Below are positions 9,439 to 19,117 of a stretch of DNA of 64,000 bases, piece after piece (positions within the stretch are counted from its first letter, which is position 1; every line of letters starts with the position of its first letter). The position numbers and the translations under genes were made by a program. The stretch lies in assembly GCA_963709875.1 (NCBI GenBank), contig CAVPYB010000002.1, positions 62,001 through 126,000 of the forward strand, written 5' to 3'. The stretch comes from JAQBDA01 sp963709875 (lineage in GTDB: Bacteria; Chloroflexota; Anaerolineae; Anaerolineales; UBA4823). The notes beneath the pieces were generated by a model. It worked only from the letters and a program-made list of their open reading frames with translations, had not been told where the DNA came from and did no database searches.

Positions 9439-9861
9439 GTGACTAAGGATGGGCAAACCCGCATTCTAGTAATCGATGATGATCAAGCTATGACCGAAAT
9501 GCTTCGCTTGGTCCTCGAGCCAAACGCGTTCGACGTACACGTAGCTCATTCAGGACCTGAGGGTATTGAAGCAACCCGCCAGCTCAGTCCAGAAGTCGTC
9601 GTACTTGATCTGCTTATGCCGGGCATGGATGGCTGGGAAGTATGCAAAGAGATACGGTCATTCAGCCAGGTACCAATTCTCGTATTATCAGCGATCAGCA
9701 AACCCGGGATTATCGCCCGCGCCCTGGATGAGGGTGCTGATGATTATCTGCTCAAGCCTATGCCAAGCAGCGTGCTTATCGCACACCTGAAAAGGCTGGC
9801 ACGCCGCGCCCGGGCCGAACAGGAGTCTAATAATCCAAAGCTGAACTACTATAGTATTTGA
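9439..9861 (+). CDS. single-domain response regulator (CheY-like receiver)
   Basis: A 140-residue receiver domain without an output domain. It shows the acidic pocket IDDDQ near residue 12, the phospho-acceptor in VVLDLLMPGMDGWE near residue 55 and the conserved Lys in DDYLLKPMP near 106. The start is GTG at 9439 with AGAGG upstream. It is divergent from the kinase operon and may receive phosphate from it. A strong terminator follows 40 bases downstream. Confidence 0.88.
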   Translation: MTKDGQTRILVIDDDQAMTEMLRLVLEPNAFDVHVAHSGPEGIEATRQLSPEVVVLDLLMPGMDGWEVCKEIRSFSQVPILVLSAISKPGIIARALDEGADDYLLKPMPSSVLIAHLKRLARRARAEQESNNPKLNYYSI

Positions 9862-9901
9862 TCTTATTTCTCCGCCAGATTAGAAAGATTATTATGGACG
9901 A

Positions 9902-9942
9902 TCATCCCCCAGTTTAGGTTAGACTGGGGGATGAGTATTTTT
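9902..9942 (+). terminator. Rho-independent terminator after the receiver gene
   Basis: A perfect 12-base stem (9902-9913 with 9923-9934) and nine-base loop are followed by GTATTTTT. It cleanly ends the response regulator transcript. Confidence 0.8.
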
Positions 9943-9995
9943 GAATGTGGGCGAAACTCGATTACAATTAGGGCTATAAACATGGAGGCAGCCAC

Positions 9996-10292
9996 GTGCA
10001 GACCTGTACACAATGTAATCGTCAGTCCCCTGATAACGCAGCTAATTGCATTCACTGCCAGGCAGACCTGAACGAATTCTCAAGTACCAACGCAGCCTTG
10101 AAGCGCCTTCAAAACAACCCGCGTGTGAAAGACGTCCGTGTCGTAGTCGCTCACGATTGCTGCCCCGCCTGCCGAGGCGCAGAAGGGACATATGAAAAAA
10201 TGGACGCCCCACGCCTGCCCGTAGAAGGTTGCTCGCATCCGAATGGATGCCGGTGTTTCTACGAACCGATGCTGAACACGATCTACCCGTAA
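9996..10292 (+). CDS. small double zinc-ribbon protein (98 aa)
   Basis: A 98-residue cysteine-rich protein. The N-terminal CTQC...CIHC pairs form one zinc ribbon (residues 4-24). A second cluster includes CCPAC near residue 54 and C-x6-C-x-C near 77-85. The GTG start at 9996 has a GGAGG site seven bases upstream. It converges on the cca gene, five bases away. Function unknown; the layout suggests a metal-binding adaptor or regulatory protein. Confidence 0.72.
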   Translation: MQTCTQCNRQSPDNAANCIHCQADLNEFSSTNAALKRLQNNPRVKDVRVVVAHDCCPACRGAEGTYEKMDAPRLPVEGCSHPNGCRCFYEPMLNTIYP

Positions 10293-10296
10293 CGGT

Positions 10297-11821
10297 CTAT
10301 TCTTCTTCCAGCTTCGGATCCATCCTATCCAGTATCGATCTCGCCAGGTCAATCGCCTGTTGGCGGTCCTGGATTTCCCCCATTGCTGCAGCCTCCCGAA
10401 TATCGTCCAGCAATTTCCCCACCAGCGGGCCAGGCGTGCAGTGAAAATGCTTGCATCAATTCGTGTCCATTGACGTATATTGGTGGGGTGACAATCTCAG
10501 CCGGCATCTCCCACCAGGCTTCCAATAGAGACCGGGCAACATCTATCTGCCTGCTCCACACTGCCGCCGGCATCCCGGGTCCGTAAGTACCCCAAATGTC
10601 CGCCAACGAGAGCATGCACACAGCCACACCGGCATCCTTCGCCTGTCTGAAGAAGCGGTAGATCGCTCTGCGTGATGGCAGGTCATCTCCCTGAGCCAGA
10701 AGTAAAGGGCGCAGATGGTAATGCACTACCCTGCTCAACCAGGTGATCTCGGGGTTGCTCAAGTGCAGCCCCGAGCCCTCCGATTCAATGATCTCTGCTC
10801 CAACACGATCATGCTCGAAGAAACGTATTCGTCCCTCATCCTCGATAAACCGGGTATGAGATTTACCGGCATCGTGGTACAGTGCAGCAAAGAACAACAT
10901 CGATCGCAATGTTCGCCCCTCACTCAGCTCGTCGGCCAGGTAAGCGGTGAGCTGCTGGCGGTATCTGCCCAAGCGATGAGATACAAGCGCTGTATAGATA
11001 TTCGACGCTGCTTCCGGGTCAAATCCGACCGCCAATACACTCAGCACCTGCTCGAGCCGGGAAAGGACATCCAGAGTGTGTCTCCAGGTATCGTACACGT
11101 GTGGCGGTGGCTGCTCTAATTCACGCAATCCTGCCAGCTCTGGGAAAACCGCCTGTATGCCCCCGATCGTTTCCAATACCTGGATGCAGGCAGATGGCTG
11201 CGGGCAGCCCATCATTCGAAATATCTCATCCCTCAGCCTCTCTGGTGACACACTGTTCAATGCTGCAGCAGCGGCTCGCATACCCTGAAGTGTTTCGGGC
11301 AATATCCTGAATTTATACGTTGCAGCCAGGCGAGCAGCGCGCAGGACACGCAGCGGGTCGGCGGTGAAGCTATCCGAGCGTGCACGCCCGGATCTGCCGG
11401 GCTCGGAGATCGGCTGCTCCTCCAAGTGGGTCTATCAACCGCAGTGGGTCGTCGAGATCTATTGCGATGGCGTTAACCGTAAGATCACGAGCACTAGATC
11501 CCCCTCAAGATCAGAATTACGGTAAACTGCGAAGTCCAAATTCCATCTTTTACCGTCTGAGTCTGTCCAGACCACCCTGCCGGTACCCCGTTCTTTGTCC
11601 AGCGGGTAGTACGCTGCCCTCAACTTATCGGCCACAGCCCTTGCTGCACCCAACCCATCCACGGGCAGGACGAAATCCAGGTCATGCAGATCACGCTGGA
11701 GCAGCAGATCTCTCACCGCACCACCGACGAGGTAGAGTGGAACCTCACCTGGTACCGCGTTGCGAACAATTTTAAGTATGGGGAGAATTGAATCGGAAAG
11801 AGTGGGAGATCGAGGGTTCAC
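10297..11821 (-). pseudogene. cca: CCA-adding enzyme / poly(A) polymerase family with HD domain (three apparent frameshifts)
   Basis: Three frameshifts (near 11485, 11365 and 10440) split one protein of about 507 residues. In order it shows the nucleotidyltransferase motif GGAVRDLL with DLDFVLP (catalytic Asp pair), then ARDLTVNAIAIDLDDPLRLIDPLGG, then FTADPLRVLRAARLAA (head/neck nucleotide-binding region), then an HD domain with ALYHDAGKSHTR. It ends with ELMQAF, TPGPLVGKLLDD and EEE before a TAG at 10297-10299. It adds CCA to tRNA 3' ends or acts as a poly(A) polymerase. It is the third gene of tdk-hpt-cca. The gene is normally essential and no true stop codon occurs, so sequence error is the best explanation. 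Confidence 0.85.
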
Positions 11822-11859
11822 CGGGAATTATTGTGGATTCTTCCAGGATTCGAGGAGGA

Positions 11860-12417
11860 TTAACCATCAGGTGAATATCGGGTCGGGTCTACGGCTCCGA
11901 TAAACGGCAGGTTGCGATACAGCTCATCGATATCCAATCCGTAACCAAATACAAATTTGTCCGGGATCTTAAAACCGCTGTAGTGAATATCCACATTGAT
12001 CTCCCGCCGTTCTTCTTTGTCCAGCAGCGTACAGACCTTCAAGCTGCTGGGGTGGCGTGAGTCCAGGAAATCGATCACCGTCGCGATGGTATAGCCGCTG
12101 TCGACAATATCCTCGACCAGCAGGACATCGCGGTCCATGATGTCCTCTTGCAGGTCCAGGGTAATCCTGACCTGACCGGTTGAATGCCGCGCTCCAACGC
12201 CATAAGAGGAGACGGCCATGAAATCGATGGTGTTCGGGACGCTAATATGGCGCATCAGATCGGTAAGAAAAACAACGCCACCACGCAGGATGCAAACCAG
12301 GTGCACGACCTTTCCCTGATAATCCCGGCTGATCTCCGCTCCGAGCTCTGCAATGCGTCTTTTCAGCTGGTCTTCCGGGATCAGTATTTCAGACAAGAAT
12401 TCACTATAGTGCTGCAT
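11860..12417 (-). CDS. hpt: hypoxanthine phosphoribosyltransferase
   Basis: About 185 residues with the PRPP-binding motif VLLVEDIVDSGYT near residue 98, the GGVVFLTDL loop near 46 and the C-terminal DKFVFGYGLD hood. It salvages hypoxanthine and guanine to nucleotides with PRPP. I chose the ATG at 12417, six bases after AGGA; a TTG six bases further upstream overlaps the tdk stop codon. Middle gene of tdk-hpt-cca. Confidence 0.93.
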   Translation of the reverse strand: MQHYSEFLSEILIPEDQLKRRIAELGAEISRDYQGKVVHLVCILRGGVVFLTDLMRHISVPNTIDFMAVSSYGVGARHSTGQVRITLDLQEDIMDRDVLLVEDIVDSGYTIATVIDFLDSRHPSSLKVCTLLDKEERREINVDIHYSGFKIPDKFVFGYGLDIDELYRNLPFIGAVDPTRYSPDG

Positions 12418-12419
12418 GC

Positions 12420-12992
12420 TCAATCCTTCGGTACTTCGTGGTGCTCTCGACAGCGTGCCTCATATAACTCAGCAGCCCCGACGACAACGATTGGCTCGTC
12501 AAAATGCGCTGCTCTCCCGTCCACCAGACGCTGCGTTCGTGAGGCCGGTTCTCCGCAGACCATGCAGATCGCATGCAGCTTGTCTACCCGTTCAGCCTGC
12601 GCCATCAGGACCGGCATTGGACCGAATGGTTCACCCCGGAAGTCTGTGTCTAAACCTGCCACGATGACCCTTAATCCTCGATCTGCCAGACTGTGACTGA
12701 TGCCGATGATTTCATCGTCAAAGAACTGGCATTCATCGATCGCCACTACCGTCGTGCCATTGGCCAGGTATTCAAGGATCTCTTTGGCTCTGCGGATCGG
12801 AAATGCATCAAATTCACTGCCAGCATGGGAGGTAACTTTTTCGACAGTATAGCGGTCGTCGATCGCGGGTTTGAACACCTGCACTTTCTGATGTGCAATG
12901 GTGGCGCGACGCAGCCTGCGGATCAGCTCATCCGTCTTTCCGCAGAACATGGAACCGGTGATGACTTCTATCGAGCCGCTATGATGTTTCAT
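12420..12992 (-). CDS. tdk: thymidine kinase, type II
   Basis: A 190-residue kinase with the P-loop GSMFCGKTDELIRR near residue 13, the DECQFFDDE Walker B region near 92, and two C-terminal CxxC zinc pairs (CMVCGEP and, near the end, C-x2-H variant EARCREHH). It phosphorylates thymidine with ATP for dTTP salvage. A GAGGT site precedes the ATG. It begins the tdk-hpt-cca operon, separated from rpmE by a terminator. Confidence 0.94.
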   Translation of the reverse strand: MKHHSGSIEVITGSMFCGKTDELIRRLRRATIAHQKVQVFKPAIDDRYTVEKVTSHAGSEFDAFPIRRAKEILEYLANGTTVVAIDECQFFDDEIIGISHSLADRGLRVIVAGLDTDFRGEPFGPMPVLMAQAERVDKLHAICMVCGEPASRTQRLVDGRAAHFDEPIVVVGAAELYEARCREHHEVPKD

Positions 12993-13074
12993 ATATACCT
13001 CAAGTTAGATGGGATTGTTATTCGGTTGATGTACAGAATATATCGCCTGAATTCTATCATAACTGGCACCTCCA

Positions 13075-13111
13075 GCAAACAAAATCCCGGCAATTTTAGA
13101 GTGCCGGGATT
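13075..13111 (-). terminator. Rho-independent terminator after rpmE
   Basis: On the minus strand a ten-base stem, AATCCCGGCA with TGCCGGGATT (13083-13092 and 13102-13111), is followed by TTTTG and more T-rich sequence. It separates the ribosomal protein operon from tdk. Confidence 0.75.
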
Positions 13112-13145
13112 ATCTTGGTCTATCCGGTTGGGGTGTACAGTTAGA

Positions 13146-13619
13146 TCAAACAGTGATCTCTGTACCTGCTTCGGGGATCGTATATCCGAATTGGCGCAGG
13201 CGTTTCTTCAAGTCTGCCAGGGATTTGCGCCCAAAACCATCAATCGCCAAGAGTGTATCTTCACCCAATTCGAACTTCTCCAGAACCTGACCGACGTTTT
13301 CGAGACCCGCCTTTGACAGGGAATCAGTGGCGCGCGTGCCAAGCTCCAGCTCTGAAATTGGGCGGTCCGGCGATGTCCGGGCGGTTGTCCGAGATTCTAA
13401 ATCATTCAGGTAGTCCTGGCGAGCCTGAAGCTTGCGATAGAAGCGGTCAACCTGCCCCTCGGAGTCAACAATACGCTGTTCGCCGGTGAAGAACGGGTGG
13501 CAGCGGGAGCAAACATCCGTGGTGATCAATTTCATTGTCGAACCGGTTGTCCATGTGTTGCCACATGCACAGATCACCTTGGCATCAGGGTAATAAGTAG
13601 GATGTATATCTGACTTCAT
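13146..13619 (-). CDS. rpmE: ribosomal protein L31 fused to an RNA polymerase alpha-CTD-like domain
   Basis: A protein of about 157 residues from the ATG at 13619, roughly twice the normal L31 length (65-85 aa). The N-terminal 65 residues are a zinc-containing L31 (MKSDIHPTYY, CACGNTW, CSRCHPFFTG). After a charged helical linker, residues of about 95-150 match the helix-hairpin-helix domain of the alpha subunit C-terminus: ISELELGTRATDSLSKAGL, then IDGFGRKSLADLKKRL. In RNA polymerase that fold binds UP-element DNA and activators. The reading frame is continuous, with no frameshift sign. It ends the rplU-rpmA-rpmE operon and is followed by a terminator. Confidence 0.88.
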   Translation of the reverse strand: MKSDIHPTYYPDAKVICACGNTWTTGSTMKLITTDVCSRCHPFFTGEQRIVDSEGQVDRFYRKLQARQDYLNDLESRTTARTSPDRPISELELGTRATDSLSKAGLENVGQVLEKFELGEDTLLAIDGFGRKSLADLKKRLRQFGYTIPEAGTEITV

Positions 13620-13668
13620 AACAGTTAAGAACCTCTCGATATTCTGGACCTGTATGCTGTCCAAATAC

Positions 13669-13947
13669 CTAGGAAATACGACTTGTATACTCTTCCAGAG
13701 TGATCACATTCACCCGCTTGCGATTATCCCGGATGGTCTCATAATAGACGATCCCATCGGTAGTAGCAAACAGTGTGTCATCTCTACCATGCCCCACATT
13801 GCGTCCGGGCTTGATGCGGGTGCCGCGCTGGCGCACCAGGATATTCCCAGAACGCACCTGCTGACCGCCGAATACTTTTACACCGAGACGCTGTGATTGG
13901 CTGTCGCGACCATTGCGGCTGGAGCCGCCGCCTTTTTTGTGAGCCAT
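13669..13947 (-). CDS. rpmA: 50S ribosomal protein L27
   Basis: A 92-residue protein beginning MAHKKGGGSSRNGRDS, the standard L27 N-terminus that reaches the peptidyl transferase centre, followed by GTRIKPGRNVGHGRDDTLFA. It starts without the cleavable N-terminal extension found in Firmicutes. Middle gene of rplU-rpmA-rpmE. Confidence 0.97.
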   Translation of the reverse strand: MAHKKGGGSSRNGRDSQSQRLGVKVFGGQQVRSGNILVRQRGTRIKPGRNVGHGRDDTLFATTDGIVYYETIRDNRKRVNVITLEEYTSRIS

Positions 13948-13958
13948 TTCTACCTCTC

Positions 13959-14276
13959 CTATCCCACCGAGATGGAATCAATCTTCAACTGCGTGTATTT
14001 CTGGCGGTGACCCTTTTTCACCCGATATCGATTCCTGGGCTTGTACTTGAACACCGTTATCTTCGGACCTTTTACCTGACCGATCACGGTTGCCTGCACT
14101 TTCGCGCCTTCAATCAATGGGGTTCCAACGGAAACCTGGTCGTCATCAGCAACCAGCAGGACACGTTCCATGTCCAATTGCTCGCCAATATCAGATTTGA
14201 AATGGTCGACCTCGATCACACCACCTTCAAATACTCGATATTGCTTACCGCCATCTTCAACAATCGCATATTTCAT
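13959..14276 (-). CDS. rplU: 50S ribosomal protein L21
   Basis: About 105 residues with the L21 signatures KYAIVEDGGKQYRV, KGPKITVFKYK and KKGHRQKYT near the C-terminus. The ATG at 14276 has a strong GGAGGA site, so the seven extra residues of the longer frame were dropped. First gene of the operon, behind a 120-base leader and a consensus promoter. Confidence 0.95.
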   Translation of the reverse strand: MKYAIVEDGGKQYRVFEGGVIEVDHFKSDIGEQLDMERVLLVADDDQVSVGTPLIEGAKVQATVIGQVKGPKITVFKYKPRNRYRVKKGHRQKYTQLKIDSISVG

Positions 14277-14365
14277 AAGCTTTCCTCCAAGCTTCACTTC
14301 GCCGTATCCTCCGCATGGCAGAAATCACATGCCGATGTACGGGGAAGTTGGGGGCACAAAATTTC

Positions 14366-14390
14366 ACCCCAGCACTGGTGCTGCCGGGGT
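14366..14390 (-). promoter_or_regulatory. hairpin in the rplU mRNA leader
   Basis: Outer arms ACCCC/GGGGT and inner arms GCAC/GTGC form a compact hairpin about 10-30 bases after the predicted transcription start. Leaders of L21 operons in many bacteria carry protein-binding hairpins; autoregulation by L21 here is inference. Confidence 0.45.
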
Positions 14391-14403
14391 AGGGCAAGAG
14401 ATT

Positions 14404-14432
14404 ATTATACAGGTTAGATGAATACATGTCAA
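14404..14432 (-). promoter_or_regulatory. sigma-70 consensus promoter of rplU-rpmA-rpmE
   Basis: On the minus strand a perfect -35 TTGACA (14427-14432) and perfect -10 TATAAT (14404-14409) are spaced by exactly 17 bases. The start point should be near 14396, about 120 bases before the rplU ATG. Confidence 0.9.
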
Positions 14433-14544
14433 TATGAAATCAAAACGAATTCGAGTGAATTCGAAGATGAAACTAGCTTTCACAGAGATTATGGTAAACT
14501 ATGACGTTGGTCTATCGAGTATGGATTTATCGCTTGCGAGCGGG

Positions 14545-14574
14545 TTGTACACCGCTTACGAAAAATTCTACAAT
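14545..14574 (+). promoter_or_regulatory. likely ppdK promoter
   Basis: TTGTAC (14545-14550) and TACAAT (14569-14574) are spaced by 18 bases. The predicted start near 14581 lies upstream of the leader hairpin at 14612. Confidence 0.55.
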
Positions 14575-14611
14575 CAAAAAAATAGGGCTTAATCAGGTGC
14601 AGAAGACAGAC

Positions 14612-14659
14612 GGGGGTGTTTGGGCTGGATACGCCCAATCAAACATCCCCTGCTTCTTT
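14612..14659 (+). terminator. terminator-like hairpin in the ppdK leader
   Basis: GGGGGTGTTTG (14612-14622) pairs with CAAACATCCCC (14640-14650) with one G-T wobble; the loop itself can form GGGC/GCCC. TGCTTCTTTT follows. It sits between the likely promoter and ppdK, so it may attenuate ppdK or end a short upstream transcript. Confidence 0.55.
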
Positions 14660-14704
14660 TATCAACTGAGCAGCTCCTAAATCACAATTAATTAGGAGGT
14701 TCTC

Positions 14705-17473
<2,769 letters not shown>

Positions 17474-17492
17474 AGATAACTGCACGAATCAA

Positions 17493-17535
17493 AACGGGCA
17501 GAGGGCTTCCATCATCATCTGCCCGTTATTTTTTT
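17493..17535. terminator. terminator after ppdK, probably bidirectional
   Basis: AACGGGCAGA (17493-17502) pairs with TCTGCCCGTT (17518-17527), followed by ATTTTTTTA on the plus strand. An A run on the left side supplies TTTT for the minus strand, where the GerMN gene ends at 17534. Confidence 0.82.
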
Positions 17536-18235
17536 ATTTCCCTGTTGCCAGGATATCCCCCAGCAGATTGCCATTCATCAAGATATATACCGTCTTGACC
17601 CCCGGAAACTGCCTGATCGTAGACCAGATCTGCGCCCGCACGCGGCTGTCGTCGCAGCGATCTCCCGAGCGCACATAGCCACCGCTGAGAGATACATTCA
17701 CCAGGCCTTCGAAGGCTTTGAACTCTACGCTGTCGACTCTCCAGTTCGAGAGATAGACTGGATTATATAGGTTGCCGATATATTGCTGTTTATTGAACAG
17801 TCGCTTCAAAGCGGTGGCAACATCTGTGGCCACATCTCCGGAGCGATATACCCCGGTATTGATCTTCACCGCAGTGTCACCACAGCCCACCGGACCGCCA
17901 TCGTCTTTCAGGATGTAATACACGTAAATTGCCTGATCACCCGAAGCGGTTGGGGGTAGGACTGTCTCGGTAGGCGTTTCCGTGGGAGCAGGCGTCTGCG
18001 TTGGCAGCGGAGTCTCGGTGCTCGTGGGTGTGTGCGTCTCGGTTGGCGGGATCGGTGTGACGGTTGGCGGCAGAGGCGTATCCGTCTCAGGCAGAGGGGT
18101 CGAAGTCGCTGCTTCTAGCGTCGCAGTAGGCTTGGCTGGCGCAGCGGGCTGGGGTGTCCCGCTACAGGCGCTGAGAAAAATGATCGCAAGCCCCAGGATA
18201 GCCGGTAAAAATAACTTTAGACTGAATTTCTTCAT
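17534..18235 (-). CDS. GerMN-domain lipoprotein (copy 1)
   Basis: A 233-residue lipoprotein. The signal peptide ends in a lipobox LSAC (Cys near residue 24), followed by a Thr/Pro-rich spacer (residues 28-95) and a GerMN domain (about 100-230) with VRAQIWSTIRQFPGVKTVYILMNG. GerMN modules are found in spore-germination and cell-envelope proteins and probably bind glycan or protein partners outside the cell. It is 24 bases downstream of a paralog of the same layout. Confidence 0.85.
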   Translation of the reverse strand: MKKFSLKLFLPAILGLAIIFLSACSGTPQPAAPAKPTATLEAATSTPLPETDTPLPPTVTPIPPTETHTPTSTETPLPTQTPAPTETPTETVLPPTASGDQAIYVYYILKDDGGPVGCGDTAVKINTGVYRSGDVATDVATALKRLFNKQQYIGNLYNPVYLSNWRVDSVEFKAFEGLVNVSLSGGYVRSGDRCDDSRVRAQIWSTIRQFPGVKTVYILMNGNLLGDILATGK

Positions 18236-18258
18236 CTGATGCGATTAGTAGAATCGGC

Positions 18259-18996
18259 TCACTTATCGTTCGACACACGGTCTCCGAATGGAATACCGTT
18301 CAAATAGATATTGGTTGCCTTCACCTGTTTAAACTGGCGCACCGTTGACCAGACCTGCGCTTTCACCCGGGTGTTATCGCAAGGGTCCCCGGTTGGCTTA
18401 TATGTACCGGTGAGATCGACGGTGATCAATCCATTCTTGGGATTGAATTTCACACTATTAACCCTCAAATTGGACCTGAACAAAGCGTTCAGCAGACCCC
18501 CTACATACTCCGACTTGATCGCGAACAATCGCTGCAGTGCGCTGCTGACATCGCTTGCAACGCTCCCGGTGCTGTTGGCGCCAGAGCTGACCGGGATGGC
18601 GGAATCCCCGCAGATCGACCCCCCGGTGCCCACCTGGATCAGATACATAGAAGGACTGCTCTTTGATGCCGAGGGCAAAGCCGGAGACTGGTTCGCTGCC
18701 AATGTTGGGGTATCTGTGGGCAGCGCAGTGGGTGTATCGCTGGGCAAAGGCGTAGCGGTAGCAGTTTCGGTTGGCGGTTGTTGTGTCTCCGTCGCAGTCG
18801 GGCTCGCCGTGACGGTTGCGGTTGGCGAAGCCGTCGCCGTGGGTGTCTCACTGGGCGGGACTTGCGTAGCTGTTGGCGGCAGTGCGGTTGACGTTGGTTC
18901 TGGGGTTGGCTGTGGACCGACCGCCGTACAGGCTGATAACAGCAAGCATGCCGATAAGACCAGCGCGAAGATGACAGATAGAAAGCTTTTTCTCAC
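18259..18996 (-). CDS. GerMN-domain lipoprotein (copy 2)
   Basis: About 245 residues from a GTG at 18996, with GAGG eight bases upstream; the longer ATG frame to 19092 lacks support. The lipobox LLSAC is followed by a longer Thr/Pro spacer and a GerMN domain ending VKAQVWSTVRQFKQVKATNI. It is clearly paralogous to the next gene (VRAQIWSTIRQF in the same position) and forms a two-gene operon with it. Confidence 0.83.
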   Translation of the reverse strand: MRKSFLSVIFALVLSACLLLSACTAVGPQPTPEPTSTALPPTATQVPPSETPTATASPTATVTASPTATETQQPPTETATATPLPSDTPTALPTDTPTLAANQSPALPSASKSSPSMYLIQVGTGGSICGDSAIPVSSGANSTGSVASDVSSALQRLFAIKSEYVGGLLNALFRSNLRVNSVKFNPKNGLITVDLTGTYKPTGDPCDNTRVKAQVWSTVRQFKQVKATNIYLNGIPFGDRVSNDK

Positions 18997-19117
18997 AATA
19001 TCAACCTCTGCAATATTTAATTCATAGTACGCCTTCGTTGCCTGAACAGGCAACCAACGCGAGGCATTCCACCATGACCGTTTTGGCAGCAAACAGACCC
19101 AATTTTACACCCATTCT

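Noticed and set aside
18311..19027. 238-residue plus-strand frame with VAVGVSV repeats
   Set aside because: It is the antisense of the Thr/Pro-rich spacer of the GerMN lipoprotein, which always gives such Val/Gly/Ser repeats.
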